Assembly (NCBI RefSeq): GCF_000715075.1
Contig: NC_134103.1
Location: 72,665,519 to 72,729,518 of the forward strand
Origin: Nicotiana tabacum
Lineage: Eukaryota; Streptophyta; Magnoliopsida; Solanales; Solanaceae
Reading direction: 5' to 3'
Length of the DNA stretch: 64,000 bases
The position numbers and the translations under genes are program-made. Every line of letters starts with the position of its first letter. Position 1 is the stretch's first letter. Shown in pieces: positions 25,145 to 34,827 of this stretch. The notes under the pieces were generated by a model. That model saw only the letters and a list, made by a program, of their open reading frames with translations, made no database searches and was not told the origin of the DNA.

Positions 25145-27253
25145 ATGGCTAACACCTATGAGAATCCTTCATCACCATCCAAGAAAATCATATCCACAGC
25201 ATCTATCAACCCTTCAACCACGCCAACCTCTAAGAAAAGTAGGGTAAAAATGATAGCTCGCAAGGTTATCGCTGGTAGAGAGCAGATCAAGAAAATAAAT
25301 AAAAGATTGAAAGCGGGTAGGGAAGAAGAACCCCAAAAATCTAATGAATCATTCAAGTCTGCTACTGAGGGGGAAGAAATGGTTTCTTCTGAAACAGAGC
25401 AGGTAACTTATAGCCTTAAAGTTACTACTCAAATTATTTTTGAGATTGCTACAAATCTGGAGACTAGGTTTGTTCTGGTAGGAACTGTGGCAGGTGTTGA
25501 AACTACTGAGTTTGGAAAGGTTGGTAGTAAAAATGAAAAGAGAAAAGTAAAAAAGAGTGAGGGTGCTCGAAGTGTTGTGAGGGGTACGGGAAAAGGAGTG
25601 GTTGATTCTTGACCCACTCATGTTGGTTTAACTAATGAATCAGGTGCTATGGTAGTTTGGAGTGAGGAATCTTTTGGAGAAGAAGAGAGTGTGAGAGAAA
25701 CAGGGGAAGTAGGTCTGGAGAAGCTGATGAAGAGTTGGTTCGATTAAGGAAAGATGCTCAAGAACCTGTTCCATCTGACCAGGAAACCCTCGCAGACCTA
25801 CTGAAAAGGGTGACTGACAGTTACAATCCTAAAAAGAAAAGGAGTTCAGGAGTCAAAGTTCCTGGCACTGCTAGGGCAAACAAAAAGAGAAAGGCTGCCT
25901 CTTCTATCCCTGTAGAGATTCCTCCTACAAGAGGAAGGGCTACAAGGAGTCAGAAGAAGCAGAGTGAGGCTGAACTAGAAAAGACCTTAGCAAAAAGTAA
26001 GAGAAATATTGTTGTTAAAGGAAAAAAGAAGGTGGTTGAGCCTGTTGAGGCTGTTGAAATTGATGAGATAGACCTGGTCCTTCGGGATGAAGATGAGACA
26101 GAAGAAATGGAGGTTGTGACTCCTAAAACTAAGAAAGCCAAGACTTCCACAAAGAAGTCTGTTTCAAAGTCAAAGTCTGCTGAACCATCCAGTTTGGCTA
26201 AAAGAAGTAGGTCTGCTGTGAAATCAAGAAAATTGAAAATTGTGGAGGAAGAAGAATGGAGTGGAGAGGAAGAAGAAGAAGATTATGATGCTTAGAAGGA
26301 CAAAATGGTTAAATTTGGAAAGAGAACCATATTGAAAGGCAGACTCCTCAGGGACTTGGAAGAGGAAGGAATGTTAATGCAGCTGGAGAAGTTACAGTTG
26401 CAAGGCTGGAAGGACATGGTCCTTCAGATGGATAGAAAGCTGGCCAGGACTGAAATTGTAGAGTTCATGGCAAACTGTGAGATAAAAAATGGTAGGGTGA
26501 CCAGTGACTTTTGATGATAAAGAACTGGGAGAGATCTTAGGTGTACCTGATGAAGGGTACAATGATTATAAGAAGCTCAAATGGCCAAGTCTAGAGAATC
26601 TCCTTACTGCCCTTGCCATTACTAGGAAGTTTGGTGATAATGAAGAGGAGCTTGAGCCCAAGACTATTTACAAAAGTGAGATGAAGCCACCCCACAAAGT
26701 GTTATTTGAATTTGTTAACAAATGTGTGCTGCCAAGGCAGGAAATGAGGCACATTGCCACATTCATGGACCTAGTCCTTATGAAATGTTTAGACAGTAGG
26801 AGGCAAATCAATTGGCCTGGATTTATCATCCAGCTTCTTGATAGGGTTCTAAATGGCACCAAGACTCATGCCATACCCTATGGTTTTATTCTCACGGATG
26901 TACTTGCACACTTCAAGGTACCCATTAATAAATGGGAAGTTGGTACAAACAAAGATCATTTTGGGGCAAACACTCTAACTGCTTGTGACTATGAAGTCCA
27001 AACCACTCCCAAAGAACCTGGTTCATCCAAAAAGGTACCAGTGAACAGCAAAGTGCGTGCTTTGATGCAAGAAAGTGGGGCTAAGGATGTTGAGATTGAT
27101 AGGCTGAAGAAGAGGTTGGCAGAGGTGGAGACTGAGAGAGATACTCTCAAAGCTGAGCTGGAAAGAGAAAAGGATAAGAATGATGGCATTCTTCAGGATT
27201 TGCTGAAACTGCTCCAAGCCAAAAACCAAGAACCTTATCCTTCCTTGCCTTAA
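25145..27253 (+). pseudogene. Copia extra 3' ORF (SIRE env-like position), broken
   Basis: The frame starts MANTYENPSSPSKK at 25145 and continues in pieces 25145-25612, 25735-26514 and 26504-27253. The N-terminal part is very rich in Lys, Ser and Glu with NLS-like clusters (KKKRSS, KKRKAASS) and an acidic run EEEEWSGEEEEEDYDA near 26247-26294. The C-terminal part has a globular-looking segment (KWPSLENLLTALAITRKFG) and a coiled coil (about 27055-27220). No transmembrane segment is visible, so an envelope role is not supported by sequence. It resembles plant proteins annotated as putative plant transposon protein. Two frame losses and one extra stop break it. Confidence 0.7.
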
Positions 27254-27733
27254 GCCTCTTAGCCTAGTGTAGATCAATGAGTGACCCAGTTCGGGATTTT
27301 TTTTGCTTCTTTTGCTCATGATCCAATGTCTTTATTTCTTCTTATGCTTTGTGGTAGGATCTTATCAATCAATGAAATTCACTGCCTTTTGCTCTAACTG
27401 TTTATTGATATTTCTTAGATGGCTAATATCCTTAAAATGATATATGATGATTAAATCCATGATTGTATTTGAAGTAGCCCTAGTGGCCATGAGTAAGTTT
27501 AAAATCTGGTTATCTTACATGATTATGCAACTTTTCGATAATGCCAAAAAGGGGAATTAGGTTGTGCTTTTACTTTGGACTATGATGTTTCTAACCTAAT
27601 GAACCTAGTCCTTGATGATAAGTGAATTTAAAAAGGCAAAATGTTCTAACATTGTGTTGATGTTGAGCTGAGTTGAAACAGGTCCTACGCTTATGAAAAG
27701 CACAGAGTTTGTCATCATCAAAAATGGGGAATT
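27254..27733 (+). other. Copia 3' untranslated region and polypurine tract
   Basis: Non-coding. The tract AAAAATGGGGAATT (27720-27733) directly before the 3' LTR is the likely plus-strand primer; GCCAAAAAGGGGAATT near 27543 is a second similar sequence. Confidence 0.65.
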
Positions 27734-28626
27734 TGTTGGCCCAAATGAAGTTTATTTTGAAGATTGACAAAGGAACTCAGGCATGAACCAGGTCCGTCCC
27801 CTGTGTACACAGACACAGGCAGATTCGAGCATGAGGGATGCATATGAAGGCGATAAGCTTAGCTTGGTATATCTGATATCTCCTGATCGAAAAGGTTGCA
27901 TAACTGATAAGGAGAAGGACTCCTTACTCAAAGCGAACACTATCCAAGATAAGGGAGGAGTTAAAAGTTGAAGTTAACTAGAACTCTTCCACCAAGGAAG
28001 AGTAGCATTAGAACTCTATATATTGCAGGATGTTCTCATTTTACAGGTACGCACAAACGATGAAGTTAAACGTGAATTGAGAGCAAAATAGCAAGGCATT
28101 TTGCAAGCAATTCTTATGTGATTCAAGTGTGCGAACCTGAAGCTACATGAACTGGATAGAAGAACGAGTTCCAAGTGTCTTTCTTTTATTCTACTTTCAT
28201 TGCAGTAGGTGGATTTTCAAATTGTACCTTTCAGCTTTATCTAGAAGCAATTGTATTAGGTACTCTGAGTATTTAAGTTAGAGTTAACTTAAAGTTGTCG
28301 CAACAGTTAAAGGCTGGCTGCCACAACGGGATTACACTTAATCCTTAGGTTTACAAAGAGTTTTGTAAATGCTATTTTGGCTCATTGATTTAGTGAAGTG
28401 TTGGGGAAAATCCTACTGAGTAGTAGGTCATGACTTTTTCACCTTTTGAGCCGGGTGTTTTCCACATAAAAATACTTGTGTTCTTTACTTTCCGCATTTG
28501 CTATTTCAGCAAGAGTAGGTTAAGGAACACCTAGAAGAACCAAGTCCTTCTATAATCAGTGCACGCAAAAATTGGACACAACACAAATCACCCCACTCTT
28601 GTGTGGCATTGACATATAAAATATCA
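27734..28626 (+). repeat. 3' LTR of the Copia element
   Basis: It starts TGTTGGCCCAAATGAAG and ends ATATAAAATATCA. It aligns with the 5' LTR throughout, with scattered substitutions and one gap of about 25 bases next to CTATATATTG. Confidence 0.9.
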
Positions 28627-30954
28627 GGTTTCATCATCCCAAGAAGACTTAGTACTTCAAAGGATTTTGAAGAGAAATTTCTTACTGCTAACCCTCGTAC
28701 ATAGGCTGTTAGTAGGTACTCTTCTTCCATTTGTCCTTCCAGTATTCCTGTTGTGAAGGAGGACTACTGCTGCAATGAGTTGGAAATCATTGGTCCTAAT
28801 CTATCGGAGCGAGTGACCTTTCCCAAGAAAGGTTTTACATATTTTTTCACGTATCCTTTTACTTTGGGTGCATTTTCTTTGAACGTAGAACTTGATTTCG
28901 TGATTGTGGAGTTTTTCTTTCACTACCAGGTGTGTTTGGCACAGGTAAGTCCTTCAGTGTGGAGTAAGATCGTCTGCCTCTGACGTTTGTGCCAAGAAAC
29001 TGGAGAGGAGCTAACCTTAGCTCATATGATGAATCTTTATTCCCCCAAAATCTTCAGCGGGGGAATGATAAACCTTTGCAAGTGTGGCCACCATGCTTTA
29101 TTGTCTAGCATGGATGATGACAATAATTGTGGGTGGATGGAACGGTTCGTTGTAATTTCCACCAATGATACCATTCCGACAACAGCTTCATCCTTTCCGG
29201 TTGCTTGGAACCGCACTCGTAAGTTCTTTGTATAGTATTCCTCTTATTAGACATTATTCTATGGTCGTATCATCTCTTCACCCTTCGCATATTTTAGCAA
29301 CTCGATGGATCCTACCGGTGGTGGAAGGTTTGAACCGGTAGGCTCAGAAGATCTTGGACGTCACAACGCCCGAAAGTAATTCGTGGAAAGAACTGGCCCT
29401 TAAATACGGGTGGAAGGCCAAAAATCATAGTAACTTTAATCCTCATCATCTCAACATGATACTCGACCTGTTGAGATAGTTACACCAACTGAAGACGATG
29501 TCTCGGCACTTTGGGGAGAATTTGATTTGGTAGAATATGCCAACTCGCATTTTCGGGCCCTAATTGTTGCAATCGGTGTTGCGGGGCTAAGTACACGGTC
29601 CTTGCCATATGTGGTTGGCGAGCATCAAACAACCAGCACATCATTTGATGCAGCTGCTTCTCACTCTTCAACTCCATCAGCTTCATCTCCACCTTCACCA
29701 ACACCAGAAATTGCTACATTATTTCCATCTTCGTATACTCTTCCACCAGCGGTTGCTACACCATCTGCATCGGCCGCATCTCACCATGAAGAAGGTGTTC
29801 CTCTTCCATAGTCCCCAGTTCATGGGAACTTGGGGCAAAATTATGTTGCTCCTTCTGAAGATCCACAAATGAGGAGGAACATCACTCTTTTGGTCTCTAC
29901 CGGGTGCAACCTGCTATCACGACCGGTGGAGCTTGCTAATTACCTGAAGCCTTTGGCTTCAAAAAAAGACTAGAAAAAGATTCAGAAACTCTCAGGAGAA
30001 TGTTTGTTGAATAATGCTATGCATAACGCCGCAGCGGTACATTCCTTCCTTCCTCTATTATTTCTTCTACTTTGAACGAATGTATTCAAAATTTTACCTC
30101 TTATTATTTCATTGGACAACTTTCTTGCTTCTGAGGGCCTTCAAAGGTTGATTCGTGAGAAGGAAGAACTTACTTCTGAATGGGATCATCTTTTGGCGGA
30201 ACGGGACCAGATTGTTCTCTGCCTCTCAGAACTGGAAACCAGAGATGTTGAGGCCATTGTTTAGGAGGCTTGTTTGTAGCAAAGCAAGAAAGAAGTGGTA
30301 ACCCTTAGCCAAGAAATTGTGCCGTTGAGGGTTCGATTCGATGAGGCCAAGGCCAAATGGGAAAAAGTACAGAATGTCGTTCTTGTTGCAACCGACAGCG
30401 AGGCTGCCTATGCTAAAAGAGTGATTAACTTGGAAGCAGCCTTGAATTCCAAAAGTGAAGAGCTTTCTGTCGTGGAGGCGAAACATGCCTAGCTAGAAAA
30501 GAATTACAACAAAACTATCGAGCATAATAGGCTCTTTAGTTCAACTGTCCGCGAGCTCGACGTCAGCCTCCAATCTGCAAGATCCGCCCGGGAAAACCTT
30601 TTCGCCAAACTTAAGCGCAGAGCGGCTTCCCTCATTGTTGAAAAAATTTATTCCATGTATAGCATGAGGAGAAAAACCTTGGAAGAGGCCAAAGCTGGTA
30701 TCATTGATGTCGATGCCGAAATTGCTAAGACCCGAGAGCTTGAGTTGGCTGCAAAAAATGGACTCCCGGTGTAATCTGATGCTTCAGGTTCTTTTGATTC
30801 CGATTCTGAGCTTTCGGAAACTAAAGAAGGATCGGAAGGTGATAAGGCCGAAGACCAAACTGGGGAAAGCGTTGAGCCACCGATGGAACCACCTACGCTT
30901 CCCGGCAATACAGATATTTCTCTTCCTCCTGGTTCCGAAGGCGCTGCAGTTTAG
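28627..30954 (+). pseudogene. Antisense ORF of the Tat element, main part, with introns
   Basis: The frame continues from 15019 (IIPRRLSTSKDFEEKF) and shows ISERV-type gypsy transposon features such as LSERVTFPKKGFTYF, YPFTLGAFSLNVELDF and LTLAHMMNLYSPK. A GT-AG intron at 29219-29297 joins AWNRT to PTRWILPVVEGLN in frame; a second candidate is 30037-30135. The C-terminal half is a predicted coiled coil (REKEELTSEWDHLLAERD, then LEAALNSKSEELSVVEAKHA) followed by an acidic tail ending GSEGAAV. At least six in-frame stops make it a pseudogene. It matches the kind of antisense ORF known from Tat-lineage elements; its function is unknown. Confidence 0.65.
29219..29297 (+). other. Intron in the antisense ORF
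   Basis: The donor CTC|GTAAGTTC and acceptor ATTTTAG|CAACTC bound 79 bases with two stops. Removal joins codon C+CA (Pro) and keeps the conserved-looking NRTP run in frame. Splicing is only meaningful on the plus strand, opposite to the Tat genomic RNA. Confidence 0.6.
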
Positions 30955-31003
30955 CTTTTTGTTTTCCTATTTTGTACTTGTAACGTTCTGGCCTGTTCTT
31001 GTA

Positions 31004-31009
31004 AATAAA
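31004..31009 (+). terminator. Polyadenylation signal after the antisense ORF
   Basis: AATAAA lies 50 bases after the antisense stop codon (30952-30954), preceded by TTTTGTACTTGTAA, a near-upstream-element-like T/G stretch. This position fits a plus-strand transcript end. Confidence 0.5.
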
Positions 31010-32207
31010 GACATAATTTTTTGTTCAAGTGCCGTTTGAGTCTTACTTTCGTTTGAATATCCATGCAAGCCTTTAACTTTTGCATTTGCTCGAGCATTCT
31101 ATGCATGTTGTTCAATTCACGCTTTACTATGTGTAGTCTCGGATGCCTTTTCTTCGAAACATTTTGGTTCCGAGTATTATCCCTTTTACGTGAGGGTTTT
31201 TATGAATATTTGCGCAAGTTTACCTTTTACATGAGGGTTTCTATGAATATTTGTGCAAGTTTTCATTTTGCGTCCTTTTCATATGCGGCTTCGGGTGTAT
31301 TTTTCCCCGATGGCATTTTGGATTCCGGGAATTGATTCTTCCGGAACCAACCCTTTAACGTGAGGGTTTTTATAAGAGAGGGCCCTCTTATGTTTACGGT
31401 TCTCTTGAAGAGAACATCCCATGTTCATTACGGCACTAACATTTAAAGTACTTGTTTAACTTTCAAATGACAAAGTTAGCTCATCGTTCAAACAAGAAAC
31501 AAGATAAAAGCAAAATGATTTTATTTTATTCCTTCTATTTTCAGAAATTACATAAGCATTTAGCTATGTAGAAAAGAAACTACCATTACTTGTGGCCATC
31601 TTATACAAGTAAGTCCCCGGTCCCGATGATGTATTTTGTTTTTGGATTTTCATTCCCGGTTGATGTGGTAGTCATTGTTGCCATATCCTCATATCATTCC
31701 CCCAGTGTTTGAATACGAAGAATGCAAATTGAAACACTGGAAGTCTTGTATATTCGAAGGTTCCACCAATGAATTGCTAGGTAATCCTTCATTTGGCAAC
31801 ATATCTTGTTTCCCCTTTGGAATCCATGCTATCGAGCGAAAGAATACCGAATAATCCCCTTGCGGTTTGTGCTTGTGAACAGTCGGGTAACCTCTGCTCG
31901 GTAGCAAACTTAAATTCCCGGTGGGAATTTGCTATCGAACCAAAGATTAACTAATCGTGCCCGAGTGGAAGGTTGTTCGTTTGCCTTGCTATCAAAGGTC
32001 TTATTGTTATTGTCTTCGTAGTATGCTTTATGTCGCTGCCTCGTTAAAATCCTTGCCAGAAAAAAATCAATTGGGACAAAAACTGCACGAAGGGAAAAAG
32101 AGTGCAGCACATACTTTCTGTTTGAGTGTTGTTCATCAGCAATAATATCTTTTAAGGTGTGCCACATTCCAGTTGTTGGGCAACTTGTCCCCATTCTGGT
32201 TCTCCAA
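31010..32207 (-). other. Tat element non-coding region between integrase and antisense ORF
   Basis: No coding frame. Repeated TTTACGTGAGGGTTTTTATGA-like words occur at 31188, 31230 and 31357. The plus segment CTCGTTAAAATCCTTGCCAG (32041-32060) is a characteristic conserved patch of Solanaceae Gypsy 3' regions. Confidence 0.5.
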
Positions 32208-33169
32208 CTAGTATGAACCTTTCCCAGTGATAGCTAAAATCTGGTAGGGACCTTCCCACGTTGGACCTAGTTTTCCTGCGTTGAGCTCCCGGGTGTTTTG
32301 TGTTACTTTCCTTATAACAAAGTCTCCTACTTTAAAAAAACAGAAATTAGCTCTTCGATTGTAATATCGCTCCATCCTCTGCTTTTGAGCTGCCATTCTT
32401 ACATGCGCCAAGTCCCTGCATCCCTCAAGCAGTTCCAAGTTGATTAGCATTGCTTCGTCGTTCGATTCTTCAGTTGTCTGAGAATATCTGAAAGTGGGTT
32501 TGCCCACTTCAATCGGGATTAGGGCTTCAGCACCATATACGAGGGAAAAGGAGTTTCTTTTGTACTTGATATGGTCGTTGTTCGGTAGGCCCAAAGAACT
32601 CCGGGCAGCTATTCAGGCCATTTGCCTTTTGCTACTTCCAACCGTTTCTTGAGGTTTTGAATGATCACTTTGTTTGTTCACTCCGCTTGGCCGTTTGCGC
32701 TCGGATGATAAGGCGGGGAGGTGATTCTCTTTTTTTCCAGGTCTTCGAGGAACTTTGTAACTTTTGCACCGATAAATTGTTGCCCATTGTAGCATGCTAT
32801 CTCTTTTGGTATTCCAAACCTGCAAATTATATTTTCCCACAAGAAATCTACTACTTTGCGTTCTCCGATCTTTTGATAAGAACCTGCCTCCACCCATTTA
32901 GAAAAATAATCAGTCAAAATTAAAAGAAATCTTACTTTTTCGGGAGCCGGTGGCAGCGGTCCGACGATGTCCATCCCCCATTTCATGAATGGCCACGGGG
33001 ACATAACTAAATATAAGGGTTCTGCCGGTTGATGTACTAATGATGCGTAGCGTTGGCACTTATCACATTTTTATATGAAATCTTTGGCGTTTTGTTCCAT
33101 GAGAGGCCAATAATATCCTGCCCGTACCAATTTCAGCACCAAAGACTCTGCGCCTGAGTGATTGTTGCA
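32208..33169 (-). pseudogene. Tat-lineage integrase, C-terminal two thirds (broken)
   Basis: On the minus strand the order is the zinc-binding end (GYYWPLMEQNAKDF then KCDKCQRYA), the catalytic core MKWGMDIVGPLPPAP with D in ILTDYFSKWVEA, and a PPYHPSANGQAE motif whose E completes the triad, then FSLVYGAEALIPIE and a C-terminal binding domain with LGPTWEGPYQIL. A frameshift lies near 32680, stops at 32596-32612 and one in the zinc region. The upstream half of the zinc domain is cut off by the Athila insertion at 33170. Confidence 0.8.
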
Positions 33170-34708
33170 TGATAAGTGGGGATTTTGACTACTTATTAGC
33201 GCCTTTTAGCTTTTATTTTAGTCTAAAAGCGTTTAATTGTGTTCCCGAAACTAATGAAATATGCAAAATGTACAGGAATGTTGGAAGTCGGACTCCCGAG
33301 ATGAAATCCGACTCAAAAATGAGTAATCAAAACACAAGGCAACAAAAGGCACAATAGCTTGCAAAGTGCGGACCGCAGAATTCCATCTGCGGCCGCAAAC
33401 AATGAAGCAAATCCCAACAGGGTTTCCTAGCAAACTGCGGACCGCACAGGAATTGTGCGGCCGCAAATGAAGAACTGGAGATGAACTTTAGAGGGTTCCA
33501 TAGTCCAAGTCCCTCAAGAATGCGGACCACAAAAGAATTGTTCGGCCGCAAAAGGAGTGCCTTGCGGCCACAGAAGTAAAGATGCGGACCGCAGAAGACC
33601 AGGTTGCGGGCGCAGTGATAAATCTGCGGACCACAGAAACAATGCCTCGCAGCCGCAGTGGAGAATTATGCAGCCACAAAATCCCATCTCCTGCATAGAT
33701 GAAGACTTTTGCGGATCGCACATGGAATTGTTCGGCCGTAGAACCTCCCGATGGGCATTTTTGTTCGAAATTTCCAGCCTTGTATAAGTAGACGAGTTTC
33801 ATAAAATTAGATTAATTTTTGACATCAGCATGTCCTGTAGCCGTTTTTCTTTGCTTCTTTTAGTATTTTCTATATTTTGGGATATTTTAACATAGATTTT
33901 ATCATTTTGACTTTTCAATATGAGTTTAATTAGTATTTCTTCTTCTATTTCTTCAATTTCTAGCATGAGTAGCTAGATTTTTACTAGGGTTGTGACCCAA
34001 CCCTAGTGTGTAAACCTTATGGGTATCTAATTTAGTGCTTGTTTATGATTGAGTGTTTATTATTTAGCCTTGTTCATGCTTTAATTTGTGGAATCAATGG
34101 GTACAAACATTAGTTTATGCCTAATTGACCTAGTCTCTGCTTGAGAAAGAAAGACTTAGTCTAGGAAAACTTGGCTAACAAGAAATTGGGTCAATTGAGA
34201 GAATGATCAACCCAATTAAAGGGTTCATCCTAGAGATAGTAATAACCCGACTTGAGCTCTTATCAACCATTTTGTGTCATACCCATTTGGACTTGAAAAA
34301 ACCAAATTGGGCAAAACTACTCCTTGACCGGGAGGTACTGAGTGAGTAATTGAGAGTTGATAGCTATAATATACCCTGATCAACAAAACAAGCATTAAGG
34401 TTTATATTCCATTAGGCGAACACCTAGGCGATGGTCATAATCCTAGGAGTTTTACAAACTTGAAAAACAATAACAATTATCTCAGTTTTATTTCTTAACT
34501 TTGCAATCTTAGTTTTAAAAATAGAAATAGAATCAAAACCAATTTTTGGAAGTGTAAATTAAGATAGTTCAAACTCACGTACTAGAATATATACTCCTAA
34601 CTCCCATATAAACTCCCTGCGGATTCGATCCCAACTCTTTGTTGGGTTACTATTATTGCAATCGACCGTTTTATATCCTTATTTTGAGGTGTGATTTGGA
34701 CGATATCA
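33170..34708 (+). repeat. 5' LTR of the Athila element
   Basis: It starts TGATAAGTGGGGATTTTG and ends GGACGATATCA. A GC-word array occupies 33366-33740 and a TATAAGTA box follows at 33782. The remainder is AT-rich. Confidence 0.9.
33366..33740. repeat. Alternating GCGGACCGC / GCGGCCGC word array, about 21-bp phase
   Basis: Word starts were read at 33368, 33389, 33437, 33457, 33522, 33542, 33564, 33584, 33606, 33625, 33649, 33670, 33711 and 33732. Neighbours are mostly 19-22 bases apart, or about twice or three times that. A 9-base word with central A usually alternates with an 8-base perfect palindrome. Spacers often read GAATTGT before the word. Confidence 0.9.
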
Positions 34709-34711
34709 ATT

Positions 34712-34728
34712 TTTGGCGCCGTTGCCGG
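34712..34728 (+). other. Athila primer-binding site
   Basis: TTTGGCGCCGTTGCCGG directly follows the 5' LTR, the sequence typical of Athila elements. Confidence 0.8.
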
Positions 34729-34827
34729 TGAGTTAAAAACGGTGTTAGCTATATACTTGAGTGTGTTTTTAGAATATCTTCTTTTCCTTCCATGTTACTA
34801 ACGTGTTGAGAAATTATAAGTGCAACC

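Larger units (their letters stand above)
15020..28626 (+). mobile_element. SIRE/Maximus-like Copia retrotransposon with extra 3' ORF
   Basis: LTRs at 15020-15935 and 27734-28626 enclose a primer-binding site, gag, protease, integrase, RT/RNase H in Copia order, and a third ORF before the polypurine tract. Flanking pentamers GGTTC (15015-15019) and GGTTT (28627-28631) are a target duplication with one change. Without the nested solo LTR it measures about 10.05 kb, a typical size for this lineage. All frames are broken, so it is inactive. Confidence 0.9.
14020..33169 (-). mobile_element. Tat-lineage Gypsy retrotransposon, 3' half (nested host)
   Basis: On the minus strand the order is integrase (33169-32208), a non-coding 3' region, an opposite-strand ORF and the 3' LTR ending at 14020. 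An antisense ORF with a putative gypsy-type transposon domain downstream of pol is known for Tat-lineage elements. Gag, protease and RT are not in the window because the Athila element cuts the integrase at 33170. A SIRE-like Copia (15020-28626) interrupts the antisense ORF, so the remaining Tat sequence is 14020-15019 plus 28627-33169. Confidence 0.7.

Noticed and set aside
25145..27253. Host gene coding for a Lys/Glu-rich nuclear protein
   Set aside because: It lies between the pol end and the 3' LTR of the Copia element, in the position of the SIRE extra ORF, and is broken like the rest of the element.
29527..29811. Separate Ser/Pro-rich small protein
   Set aside because: It is an in-frame part of the Tat antisense ORF, with the same reading frame before and after neighbouring stops.
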